Source: Metellina segmentata
Taxonomy: Eukaryota > Arthropoda > Arachnida > Araneae > Tetragnathidae
Direction: 5' to 3'
Assembly: GCA_947359465.1 (NCBI GenBank)
Contig: OX375876.1
Coordinates: forward strand, 84,032,359-84,096,358
DNA length: 64,000 bases
In this document: positions 37,501-41,077 of the stretch, in pieces
Layout: each line of letters opens with the position of its first letter
Numbering within the stretch: the stretch's first letter is position 1
The notes under the pieces: generated by a model
The model's input: the letters and a program-made list of their open reading frames with translations, nothing else
The model's database searches: none
What the model was told of the DNA's origin: nothing
Position numbers and translations under genes: made by a program

Positions 37501-38567
37501 ATCAGAAACTGCTCTGTGTTTTCATGAGGCCAGTCCAACTATTGTGTGAAGTAAGTTAAATTGGGCACTCTTCAGTACAGGTTGGTTGAACTCTGATGCC
37601 TTTTCAAGGTATAATAATTTGGCTACTCAGAATGTATACTCTTCTAACTTGTATCCTTATATGAAGATTTCAAATAATTGTCAAATCATAAACATAGAGA
37701 GCAATTTTACTGGCACTCGAGAAGAAATTATTGCAAGGGCCACAATTGGCAACCAATACATGACATCTCACAGCATGCAAACAGCTAGAGTGATTTAAAA
37801 CTCGATGTTTCTTATATTTTACAACATCCACAAAATCTTTCATATAGCTTATAACAAGGACTAAATAAAATGCAACAATACATTAAAGAGCTCCGAATTT
37901 CTGAAAGTGATCAAATCATCATTTAATTAAAATTTGTCATCAAACTGCCCAAAAAATATTTTGCTAAATTGTTTAACTAATTAGAGCTCCTTCTAACAAT
38001 CATTTACTTGAAATTGAGCAAATGGCTGACCATTTGGAAATCAAAGTAATCAGCTTTAGCCATTATCAGCAGCAATATTCTTCGATTCGACGTAGAATTT
38101 TGCCTTTGGAAATTTTAACCAATTTAGGATCCATTACGTCACAGTACTGAACTTCAGTGTTAATGATTTCAGTGAAACTACATAATTGAGCAATAAAATA
38201 ACAATTTTTCAGCAATCAAAAACAAGGGAAACATCAATCTCTAAATCGGTACACATAATTTTAGCATTTTTGTGGAGAATCGCATATGGAGGTAGTCAAT
38301 TATATATAGTTTAACTCGTATAATGGTTTCCTAGCAAAAACAAAAATCGAATTTAAGCAGGTAAGGTATCAGAACAACACAACTAAACAGGTAAGGTTAC
38401 TCAAATTTGAAAATTATTCACTCAGTTTAATATTAAAATACCTCTTTTTGAAGTTGTGCTACTTTTTCTTCATCGACATCTTCGTCATCAGATGAACATT
38501 CAGGAGAGTTTGAAAAATTATCTTCGTCTTTCATTTCGGAAACCTCATCTGCCATAGTTTCGGACAT
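1354..38567 (-). CDS. SART3: SART3 / Prp24-like U4/U6 snRNP recycling factor, complete gene of 23 coding exons
   Basis: The spliced reading frame starts at the ATG at 38567-38565 and ends at the TAA at 1356-1354; the exons are listed separately. All 22 junctions keep phase and the total is 2,718 nt (905 aa; human SART3 is a little over 960 aa). Seen in the translation: acidic N-terminus (residues 1-42); half-a-TPR (HAT) repeats with LWLEWL, IWLDY, WEAYREFE and IYERAL type motifs over about 45-510; a basic NLS region (about 550-620); RRM1 with RNP2 VFLSNL (645-650) and RNP1 KGFCYVVY (683-690); RRM2 with RNP2 LFIKGL (741-746) and RNP1 KGIAYVEY (779-786); and C-terminal LSNSDFAKMLKK, the LSm-interaction motif. 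In the family, the nuclear protein binds U6, promotes U4/U6 re-annealing and recruits USP4/USP15 to deubiquitinate spliceosomal proteins. Introns carry many transposons, but no exon is broken. The least certain boundary is the exon 4 donor. Confidence 0.96.
2185..2350 (+). repeat. Dispersed repeat, copy 1 (partner at 59285-59450)
   Basis: About 165 bp in SART3 intron 22 match 59285-59450 in the same orientation, with shared blocks such as ATTTCAGCATT, AATTCC, TTGGT(T/C)AAC and TTTTAAGA. No terminal repeats or coding capacity seen, so the family is unknown. Confidence 0.5.
2474..2637 (-). CDS. SART3: SART3 coding exon 22 (residues 790-843), end of RRM2
   Basis: Acceptor ttttttag|ACCTGT and donor GGACC|gtaagt; phase 0 in, two bases out. 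AVVKMDGTQVMENVISVAIS and NPPPRK end RRM2; a Gly-rich run then leads to the C-terminal tail. Confidence 0.95.
2967..3290 (+). repeat. Possible tRNA-derived SINE, longer copy
   Basis: In SART3 intron 21. It begins ctgaccaattgttctagtgg (A-box-like) with a GATTTGAATCAAGG block (B-box-like) further on, and ends aaaaatccattcttatagtg with a short tail. A shorter relative lies at 8448-8565. The SINE assignment rests on these two boxes and the paired ends only. Confidence 0.4.
3896..5378 (+). mobile_element. Helitron, family A, copy 1 (both ends present, non-autonomous)
   Basis: The 5' end is TCTCTCTATATTAAAA after a host A; the 3' end is GGGGGCGGAGCCCCCTAG before a host T, a GC stem just before CTAG, as expected for Helitrons. 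No Rep/helicase coding seen. It lies in SART3 intron 21, opposite to the gene. Inside are three tandem copies of a ~185-bp unit (about 4340-4805), and near the 3' end two copies of a hairpin block with the palindromes GTTTGCGAAGCAAAC and GATTGCGTAGCAATC. Other copies lie at 19884-20964, 33483-34013 and 34505-35271. Confidence 0.85.
4340..4805 (+). repeat. Three imperfect ~185-bp tandem units inside the Helitron
   Basis: Each unit has CTCTTTCTTA(C/T)(G/A)GTAC, a T-rich stretch, ATTGGTTAATAA-like sequence, ATGC(G/A)AT(C/T)AAAAG and a TTTTTAAAAT(A/T) junction. Units begin near 4352, 4540 and 4717. Confidence 0.7.
6091..6174 (-). CDS. SART3: SART3 coding exon 21 (residues 762-789), RRM2 RNP1
   Basis: Acceptor tcttgcag|CATGGA and donor GATGCG|gtaagt; 28 codons in phase 0. 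HGTLKQVRLVTYRNG is followed by RNP1 KGIAYVEY. Confidence 0.95.
6483..6572 (-). CDS. SART3: SART3 coding exon 20 (residues 732-761), start of RRM2
   Basis: Acceptor atttttag|TTTGCA and donor AAAGAG|gtatac; 30 codons in phase 0. LERNKLFIKGLPFSTTKEDL contains RNP2 of RRM2. Confidence 0.95.
7199..7312 (-). CDS. SART3: SART3 coding exon 19 (residues 694-731), end of RRM1
   Basis: Acceptor ttttctag|GACCAT and donor TTTAAA|gtaatg; 38 codons in phase 0. DGRPVLVSPCEDRKNNP matches the EGRPMFVSPCVDKSKNP segment of human SART3. Confidence 0.95.
7705..7788 (-). CDS. SART3: SART3 coding exon 18 (residues 666-693), RRM1 RNP1
   Basis: Acceptor cattttag|ATTGGA and donor TCTGAG|gtaaat; 28 codons in phase 0. 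It carries RNP1 KGFCYVVY. Confidence 0.95.
7947..8077 (-). CDS. SART3: SART3 coding exon 17 (residues 622-665), start of RRM1
   Basis: Acceptor cattttag|TGGAAA and donor TCACAA|gtaagt. It encodes HDSSKDDRSVFLSNLSF; VFLSNL is the RNP2 motif of RRM1. Confidence 0.95.
8448..8565 (+). repeat. Possible tRNA-derived SINE, short copy
   Basis: In SART3 intron 16. Gaccaattagtctagtgg has an A-box-like TTAGTCTAGTGG; the 3' part, caaatccacccttatagtgc then ggtcgagcattaggaa, matches the end of the 2967-3290 copy. The middle is deleted. Confidence 0.4.
9077..9263 (-). CDS. SART3: SART3 coding exon 16 (residues 560-621)
   Basis: Acceptor tttctcag|AATGAA; the donor is the non-consensus AAAAAAG|gttaaa. Phase 0 in, one base out, which the next exon completes to Val. 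It encodes the low-complexity linker with SDKRKRKTDEE and SKKKK, a second NLS-like cluster. Confidence 0.88.
9992..10060 (-). CDS. SART3: SART3 coding exon 15 (residues 537-559)
   Basis: Acceptor gttattag|AAATTG and donor CTTAAG|gtaatg, phase 0 at both ends (23 codons). It carries a basic cluster NAKKRRTLKHQLK, a probable nuclear localisation signal. Confidence 0.85.
10175..11060. repeat. Large inverted repeat with a flanking direct duplication in SART3 intron 14
   Basis: Arms of about 165 bp: 10276-10441 (ccatctttgattagcaagag onwards) and 10895-11056 in reverse complement (ends tcttgctaatcaaagatgg). In addition, about 100 bp just left of the left arm (10175-10270) are repeated directly at 10440-10535. 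Spacer about 450 bp. No transposase and no clear target duplication were seen. Confidence 0.75.
11503..11579 (-). CDS. SART3: SART3 coding exon 14 (residues 511-536)
   Basis: Acceptor ctgtttag|GTACAT and donor TTGAAA|gtaagt. It encodes TLETFEKSLAKCETQMKLIN and EKRLK, which starts the charged linker after the HAT domain. Confidence 0.93.
11661..11773 (-). CDS. SART3: SART3 coding exon 13 (residues 473-510)
   Basis: Acceptor attcacag|GCTATA and donor GAGGAAG|gtagga. It encodes YGDAAHYRKALFQALSCVSD and LITFEREEG, equivalent to the HGDTQHCRKALHRAV and TMERTEG segments of the human protein. Confidence 0.94.
11936..12045 (-). CDS. SART3: SART3 coding exon 12 (residues 437-472)
   Basis: Acceptor tcatgtag|GCAAAA and donor TGAAAG|gtatgg. 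It encodes AKYKKDIDGSRKLWKEL and ARVWLDFANFE, the last HAT repeats. Confidence 0.94.
12435..12490 (-). CDS. SART3: SART3 coding exon 11 (residues 418-436)
   Basis: Short 56-nt exon; acceptor tctttag|ATTTTT and donor TTTACA|gtaagt. It encodes YFWGSESEYTIMKSWIFFT. Phase fits both neighbours, and its place matches the VIMQNWARIE segment of vertebrate SART3. Confidence 0.88.
12491..13691 (-). other. SART3 intron 10, no gene or repeat identified
   Basis: A+T-rich intron with no recognisable coding segment, terminal repeats or RNA gene. Confidence 0.5.
13692..13760 (-). CDS. SART3: SART3 coding exon 10 (residues 395-417)
   Basis: Acceptor aaatttag|GTATTA and donor CCACT|gtaagt. It encodes ITESDLKDILDVFDRAATQM; two bases are carried in and one out, consistent with both neighbours. 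Confidence 0.9.
14384..16540 (-). pseudogene. Decayed transposase-like coding sequence, split by a hAT-like insertion
   Basis: Minus-strand translation on both sides of the element at 14847-15921 gives one protein-like tract. To the right (15927-16200) I read FVVLDPKYPDVSKLVKAALS and SLSHDSADIERDCSASGRTL, then MSECTLNAS, a stop, and ANFDNQPYLVPIASKLMDMG. To the left (14700-14840) it continues KPYKAYLEEIKRKAQEKLKK and a Lys/Glu-rich tail. The SHDSADIER..S segment looks like the C-terminal dimerisation region of hAT-type transposases. There is at least one in-frame stop. The split falls in a Tyr-Lys codon pair and closes when the insertion and its target duplication are removed. Identification as hAT-derived is an inference. 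Confidence 0.6.
14847..15921 (+). mobile_element. hAT-like non-autonomous element, 5-bp TSD, copy 1
   Basis: Terminal inverted repeats CATGGTTCCCAC (left) and GTGGGAACCCTG (right), flanked by GGTTT duplications (14842-14846 and 15922-15926). The ends carry repeated TTCAAGGACTTTTCAAGGAC motifs. 1,075 bp with no intact ORF. The second copy is at 23462-24693 and a fragment at 16663-16740. A 5-bp duplication with CA..TG ends fits the hAT5 type, but the superfamily is inferred. Confidence 0.75.
16570..16662. repeat. Near-perfect ~93-bp hairpin
   Basis: GAGTGCCTAAAAAAAATTAT through CAGAAG pairs with CTTCTAAAAACG through ATTTTTGACACTC; the loop is G-rich/C-rich (ggggtgggggggattaccct). It joins directly to a fragment of the 23462-24693 element family (gacactcaaatggcacacct). 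Confidence 0.7.
17460..18478. mobile_element. Old hAT-like element, TIR CAGGGAT, with nested MITE fragments
   Basis: The left end CAGGGATAGAAGTGACCAT and the right end GACGACTTTGATCCCTG are inverted repeats; both are followed inward by ATATAGGA-rich sequence. Flanks share AATATA (17454-17459 and 18479-18484). No intact transposase. At 18097-18180 it holds a diverged end of the 809-bp MITE family (GGTACAGCTTCAGTCTAC) and at 18272-18320 a diverged end of the Harbinger-type MITE (GGCCCAGTGCATCGATC). Confidence 0.6.
19100..19219 (-). CDS. SART3: SART3 coding exon 9 (residues 355-394)
   Basis: Acceptor cattatag|AGGTAT and donor TCTCGAG|gtaatt. It encodes VFENALIMGF and ELWLTYLDYLRRRID, a HAT repeat. 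Confidence 0.94.
19884..20964 (-). mobile_element. Helitron, family A, copy 2 (minus strand)
   Basis: Reverse complement: 5' TCTCTCTATATTAAAA (right edge) and 3' end with the stem GGGGCAGAGCCCC then TTAG (left edge). The interior holds the same GTTTGCGAAACAAAC-like and CGAGGGCTT blocks as copy 1. It lies in SART3 intron 8. Decayed; no coding capacity. Confidence 0.75.
20628..20790. mobile_element. Possible pogo/Tigger-like fragment nested in the Helitron
   Basis: ACAGTACAACTTGCTTATAA followed by CGAGCCC, with further TTAACGAGGA and TTATAGCGAGCA motifs, resembles pogo/Tigger terminal sequence. No matching second end and no transposase were found. Confidence 0.35.
21551..21689 (-). CDS. SART3: SART3 coding exon 8 (residues 309-354)
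   Basis: Acceptor tttttcag|GATAGT and donor ATAATAG|gtacat; phase 0 in, one base out. It encodes HERAVRNCPWSVHLWSSYGR, the conserved core of the HAT array. Confidence 0.95.
21745..22553. mobile_element. MITE, 809 bp, ~70-bp TIR, 8-bp TSD, copy 1
   Basis: Ends GGTACAGCTACACTCTACGT and its inverse, with inverted repeat over about 70 bp (ATGAGYGATGGCAACGG, GATTTTTTT, GCACTT). Perfect 8-bp target duplication CAAATAAC at 21737-21744 and 22554-22561. No transposase. A second full copy is at 51283-52085 and a diverged end at 18097-18180. It lies in SART3 intron 7. The 8-bp duplication suggests a hAT-like or P-like mobiliser; the ends do not decide which. Confidence 0.88.
22721..23033. mobile_element. 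Possible small MITE with imperfect TIR
   Basis: CTGTCTGTCTACCAGGAGAA at the left faces TTCTCATGGTAGACAG at the right in inverse orientation; both flanks carry AATTAAT. About 313 bp. The match is short and imperfect. Confidence 0.4.
23164..23319 (-). CDS. SART3: SART3 coding exon 7 (residues 257-308)
   Basis: Acceptor tatgtag|TATGCT and donor ATATA|gtaagt, phase 0 at both ends (52 codons). HAT motifs are HYEEYKQYIQFEKEGG, NIYERALIENC and ELWSDYTKYI. Confidence 0.95.
23462..24693 (+). mobile_element. hAT-like non-autonomous element, 5-bp TSD, copy 2
   Basis: Ends CATGGTTCCCACAT and CCGTGGGAACCCTG, target duplication ATGTA at 23457-23461 and 24694-24698. Same interior as 14847-15921 (ctgtcgtccactgcctacaa; gtggaaaatggacgatctag). 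The 3' part (about 24380-24660) contains a tandem duplication of ~150 bp including AATCAAGTACTTTCAAGGAC. It lies in SART3 intron 6. Confidence 0.8.
25010..25137 (-). CDS. SART3: SART3 coding exon 6 (residues 214-256)
   Basis: Acceptor ctctacag|GCATGG and donor GCTTTG|gtatga; two bases complete a Gly codon. It encodes TYIEFKELQEE and YNTALRKLDQLQRYEDAL, a HAT helix pair. Confidence 0.93.
25506..26138 (+). mobile_element. Helitron, family C, copy 1
   Basis: 5' TCTCTAATATTATAAAAGGA then a (GTTT)n-type run after a host A; 3' end CGCAGTGGCTAG before T. Next to the end is a 14-bp inverted repeat, CGTTGCCCGTGGTG (26074-26087) and CACCACGGGCAACG (26101-26114). No coding capacity; it lies in SART3 intron 5. 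Other copies: 30359-31161, 41055-45341 and 45342-47186. Confidence 0.8.
26709..26796 (-). CDS. SART3: SART3 coding exon 5 (residues 185-213)
   Basis: Acceptor tcctgcag|AATCAA and donor GATTG|gtaagt; starts in phase 0 and leaves one base. It contains IYNIFKRQLTIPLI, equivalent to the LFRRQLAIPL segment of vertebrate SART3. Confidence 0.93.
27051..27354. repeat. 152-bp tandem duplication in SART3 intron 4
   Basis: 27051-27202 and 27203-27354 are the same by eye except for one base seen (cattaac against cattagc). The second copy ends 6 bp from the 3' edge of exon 4. Each copy contains an actcac (minus GTGAGT) donor-like site. Confidence 0.95.
27361..27554 (-). CDS. SART3: SART3 coding exon 4 (residues 120-184), donor uncertain
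   Basis: Acceptor tttccag|GTGTTT. It encodes IWLDYVQFSIG, NAREIFERAL and LIWEAYREFE, clear HAT repeats. The next exon must start in phase 0, which leaves two donors: ATAAAG|gttgga at 27360 (weak; gives a length like other SART3 proteins) or AATTT|gtgagt at 27306 (strong; adds 18 in-frame, mostly hydrophobic residues, so the exon would start at 27307). I prefer the shorter form because the extra segment has no match in the family as I know it. Confidence 0.8.
27844..28378. mobile_element. Foldback/MITE-like element with ~145-bp or longer inverted repeats
   Basis: The left arm starts AGGGTGATAGAACACAATGA and the right arm ends TCATTGTGTTCCATCACCCT. The arms pair over at least 145 bp (CATAGAATGTATGG, GCAATGGTTAGT, GTCAGTCACGACTGGAAATG), leaving about 240 bp between them. 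No clear target duplication. Superfamily unresolved; it lies in SART3 intron 3. Confidence 0.8.
28435..29725 (-). mobile_element. Tc1/mariner-type transposon with TA target duplication
   Basis: TIRs CAGAGGCTGTTCACACATTT and its inverse AAATGTGCGAACAGCCTCTG extend to about 27 bp. TA at 28433-28434 and 29726-29727. It encloses one transposase gene on the minus strand (see 28505-29638). It lies in SART3 intron 3, opposite a second repeat 56 bp away. Confidence 0.93.
28505..29638 (-). pseudogene. Tc1/mariner transposase, disrupted
   Basis: The N-terminal half (29638-29105) has a helix-turn-helix-like segment (CQRTVAKSLKCSVSTVNKM). The reading frame shifts by one in an A-run near 29110-29125; the other frame then gives VTIDESWVYLND with the first catalytic Asp. 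The second Asp is in LHQDKASSHTSK. An in-frame TAG follows EQKTDI (28740), and beyond it IPTKSPDVSPMNFF carries the likely third Asp. The spacing of about 36-37 residues between the second and third acids is closer to the DD37D (maT-like) group than to DD34D mariner; this is my count across a stop codon. One shift and one stop make it inactive as read. Confidence 0.85.
29955..30059 (-). CDS. SART3: SART3 coding exon 3 (residues 85-119)
   Basis: Acceptor aaatctag|AGTTAT and donor ATCCTT|gtaaga; one base is carried in and one out. It encodes LWLEWLADEKG and LFERALKDYP, a typical HAT repeat pair. Confidence 0.93.
30359..31161 (+). mobile_element. Helitron, family C, copy 2
   Basis: 5' TCTCTAATATTATAAAAGGA after a host A and 3' CACGCAGCGGCTAG before T; the GGGCAACGCC block lies just inside. 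Shares with copy 1 the gcacttacag(c/t)aatgagat block. It has an internal short duplication (agccagacaataat). It lies in SART3 intron 2, no coding capacity. Confidence 0.8.
31884..32010 (-). CDS. SART3: SART3 coding exon 2 (residues 43-84)
   Basis: Acceptor ctctttag|GTGGAC and donor CTCCAG|gtatgt; starts in phase 0 and leaves one base. It encodes the first HAT helices (SPYTYDLHVKLISMCRSLGD) and ends FPLTP, which continues as ELWLEW in exon 3, as in vertebrate SART3. Confidence 0.93.
32011..33482 (-). other. SART3 intron 1, downstream part: no gene recognised
   Basis: No coding exon recognised. At 33128-33200 there is palindromic GATTTAAATCA-rich sequence of the kind found at hAT-like ends (see findings). 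Confidence 0.4.
33483..34013 (-). mobile_element. Helitron, family A, copy 3 (internally deleted)
   Basis: Minus strand: 5' TCTCTCTATATTAAAA (right edge) and 3' GCGAGCGGAGCCCCCTAG (left edge), with a host A before and T after. 531 bp, much shorter than the 1,483-bp copy, and it lacks most of the 3' hairpin block. Confidence 0.85.
34505..35271 (-). mobile_element. Helitron, family A-like, copy 4
   Basis: Minus strand: the 3' end GGGGAGGAGCCCCCTAG at the left edge, preceded by GTTCGCGAAGTGAAC- and GATTGCGCAAATGCGCAGC-type palindromes; 5' TCTATTATCTAAAAAAAA at the right edge after a host A. The 5' end differs from copies 1-3. Confidence 0.7.
35272..38441 (-). other. SART3 intron 1, upstream part: no gene recognised
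   Basis: A+T-rich. Several short open frames occur on both strands (for example 35876-36160), none with a recognisable domain. No complete transposon was delimited. Confidence 0.4.
38442..38567 (-). CDS. SART3: SART3 coding exon 1 (residues 1-42)
   Basis: It starts MSETMADE and is rich in D and E. The upstream in-frame M at 38648 would add a hydrophobic stretch that looks like 5' UTR, so the ATG at 38567 is chosen; the MADE motif at residue 5 is an alternative start. The donor reads AAAGAG|gtattt, phase 0. Confidence 0.9.
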
Positions 38568-39375
38568 TATTGTAGTTTTAAAGAAACTAAGAGCAATAAA
38601 ACTTTTTATTGATAAAATCAGAATTTTCCCGGTGATGGTGAAAAACAAACCCGAAGTCTGATGAATGATCCAGTTACGGATAAGATGCTGAATGCATAAA
38701 GAATTTAACTGGATGGTGGCTTAATAAGAAAATCATTTCAAAATAGCTGTTTTTTTATTTATTTAAATTCGTTTTTAGTAGAATTGATATACACAGTTGA
38801 GAAATTTATTTTTTAATAAAATTGGTATTGTTCGAAGTGTTACAAAAAATGTTTTGTAAAATAAAATTTTGTGAAGGAGAGAAGTAACTCAACTCGACAA
38901 CTTTTTGAATTCCGAAACTATTTTAAATCTGACACTGACATTTGCAGACAAAAGGAAAGCCAGCAACTCTGCAACCATGAAATATTGACACAAGACGAGT
39001 GGAATCGTAAATAAACTTAACACAATGCAACAGATTTAAAAAGAATTTGAAATATCTGATGTTTCTTCATTCGATTCTAAACAAAATAATTTTGTGAAAG
39101 TTTCAGACACGAACCACTTGTTTCTTTCATTGTACCCAATTTTTTGTGAAAAATTGGAGTCAACTCCACACAAAACCAAGTCAGTCACAAAACTAAAATA
39201 GGAAGCAAAAATTTTTCAACCAGACAGAAAGGTGTGAAACTAATATAGACATACTGAACTGTCTTACATTTCATGATTCTGATGTTATGAACTTGAATTA
39301 GAAAATTATCAATGGCACGTGCTGCCATCTATGAACAATAAGATAAATCACATCAACATATTTTTAAAATATATC
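38568..39375 (-). promoter_or_regulatory. Spacer between NMRK and SART3; probable SART3 promoter and 5' UTR
   Basis: The two minus-strand genes lie head to tail, so SART3 must be transcribed from within this ~0.8 kb or from a start further upstream. I see no unmistakable core promoter motif. No coding feature. Confidence 0.4.
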
Positions 39376-39381
39376 TTTATT
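39376..39381 (-). promoter_or_regulatory. Likely NMRK poly(A) signal AATAAA
   Basis: AATAAA on the minus strand, 115 bp past the NMRK stop codon. Confidence 0.55.
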
Positions 39382-39495
39382 GTATATTATGTTTTAAAAA
39401 TGCAACTAGAAAAACAAAAATCTAAAAAAAAAATTATAAAAATATGTACCAAAAATAAATGCACAAATTTAGTCCTGAGTGAACAAGAAAATAAA

Positions 39496-40059
39496 CTATT
39501 TTTCTATTAAATATGAGTCAATATCAGATATAACAGTTTCTTGGATTTTAAGTGGATCAGAAGTCCCATCTAAATATAGAACATTTGAACACATTACTTT
39601 CACATCCTGGAGGTTTGATAGATACATAGGCCAAACACATAAATCAAAATAACCAGGTATATCAGGTGGATCATACACACGGAAACTCCTTCGCCTTACA
39701 CATTCATCTCTTCTCATAGTAACAAAATATTTTTTGTGAAATAAACCTCTTAGTGTAGGGTGATTAAATATTATGTGACCATCTATAATGAGCAACGACT
39801 TTTTATCAGGAGGAGGCGAATTGCAAATTTTTTCTAAATATTCCATCATGGCTTCCCAGTCTACAGATTCAAGTCGTTCCCAATTCTTGTGATTTAATTC
39901 TGGAATGCAAACATGTTCCTTGCTGTCATCACTTCGGAAATAATCGTCTTGTTTCACCATTACAGAACCGGGAAAATGGTTTTTGAGTGCAGCTGCCAGT
40001 GTGGTTTTGCCGCCATTGGTGCATCCAGAAATTCCGATTATTGTCCACTCCGAATTCAT
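39496..40059 (-). CDS. NMRK1: Nicotinamide riboside kinase (NMRK family), single exon
   Basis: 187 aa in one open frame; human NMRK1 is 199 aa. It phosphorylates nicotinamide riboside (and nicotinic acid riboside) with ATP, feeding NAD salvage in the cytosol. Seen: TIIGISG then P-loop GCTNGGKTTL (residues 12-21), QDDYF (37-41) where the family has its catalytic Asp, LLIIDGHI (89-96), MRRDECVRRRSFRVYDPPD (lid and substrate region) and VWPMYLSN. The family usually has Glu where IIDG has Asp 93. The open frame extends 37 codons upstream (to 40170), but that part lacks family similarity, so the start MNSEW is chosen. No intron is visible; SART3 follows downstream on the same strand. Assignment to NMRK1 rather than NMRK2 is not certain. 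Confidence 0.93.
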   Translation of the reverse strand: MNSEWTIIGISGCTNGGKTTLAAALKNHFPGSVMVKQDDYFRSDDSKEHVCIPELNHKNWERLESVDWEAMMEYLEKICNSPPPDKKSLLIIDGHIIFNHPTLRGLFHKKYFVTMRRDECVRRRSFRVYDPPDIPGYFDLCVWPMYLSNLQDVKVMCSNVLYLDGTSDPLKIQETVISDIDSYLIEK

Positions 40060-40353
40060 ATCGTTATGCAGTCCAATTAAATCACTGGACCAGCAAGATG
40101 GAAAGTCGCGAAATCTGAGGTAACATAATTCAATGAAGGACGTCCTGAGATTGTTATCTCTTTCCAGCAAATTCTGAAAAGCTATTCTGCAGCAAGAAAA
40201 TTGAGATCAAATGCTCTTCGCAAAAAACTTTCTGTTTGGAAAACGAAATATTGCATTTTGATTTTTAACACTGTTTTCTTACTGTTTTCATGATTTTTTC
40301 CAGTGAACAAATATTATTTTATATATAATAAATATTTTGTCTCCATTGTATGT

Positions 40354-40426
40354 GCCGAAATAGCTCAGTTGGGAGAGCGTTAGACTGAAGATCTAAAGGT
40401 CCCTGGTTCGATCCCGGGTTTCGGCA
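40354..40426 (+). tRNA. tRNA-Phe: tRNA-Phe (anticodon GAA)
   Basis: The acceptor stem GCCGAAA/TTTCGGC pairs fully; A box TAGCTCAGTTGG; anticodon stem TTAGA/TCTAA with loop CTGAAGA, giving GAA at 40387-40389; B box GGTTCGATCCC; discriminator A at 40426. No intron. It decodes UUC/UUU. Confidence 0.98.
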
Positions 40427-40436
40427 TAAGAGCTTA

Positions 40437-40442
40437 TTTTTT
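40437..40442 (+). terminator. RNA polymerase III terminator (T6)
   Basis: A run of six T, 11 bp after the tRNA-Phe gene. Confidence 0.75.
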
Positions 40443-41054
40443 AGCGAAATAAAATTGTAATGATCAGTGGTTCTAGTTTTTTTTTTTTTTTTTTTGGGGG
40501 GGGGACGGTACTCTGGTCTTAACAAATTTGCTTGAAAATTCCTTTTGATTTTTTTTTACATCAAATTAGCATTTGTATGAAGCTATTCATAATGCTTTAA
40601 TCATAAAGAGTATTCTTTCACTTCTGTATACGACGTGGTGTGCTGACAAAAAACAAGCCCATTCAAATTAGTTACCACGTACTGAACTAATGAAATCTTG
40701 CAGCATATTGTTTCCTCGGACAAAATTTAATTAATGTATGCTAACTATTATTGATAAATCCCATTCTGATCATCAAAAATGAAATCATTCAGTGTAAAAT
40801 TGATTAAGGATTGATTTCAATGATGTTGATTCGGGAAAACCGGTAGTGAAAAAAATATTATGTATTTTAAATCACTGTTAAAGTCAGGGGAAGCAACAAC
40901 AGAATATGTAAATTTGTCGACGATTATCACAATACACACGCCAAATATTTATAATTGCAAAGAATGTAATTTAATAAATAAAAATGAAAAATGTCTCAAT
41001 TCACTAGTTCGAATTCCAATATATATTGAATTTTAAAGTGCAGCAAGTTATATA
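40443..41054. other. Intergenic, no gene
   Basis: A T18-type run followed by G8 near 40479-40503, then A+T-rich sequence without features. Confidence 0.5.
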
Positions 41055-41077
41055 TCTCTAATATTATAAAAGGAAGT

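Noticed and set aside
40060..40170. 37-codon N-terminal extension of NMRK
   Set aside because: In frame but without similarity to the kinase family, which begins just before TIIGISG; probably 5' UTR.
40319..40525. 68-aa minus-strand frame over the tRNA
   Set aside because: Shadow of the tRNA-Phe gene and a homopolymer run.
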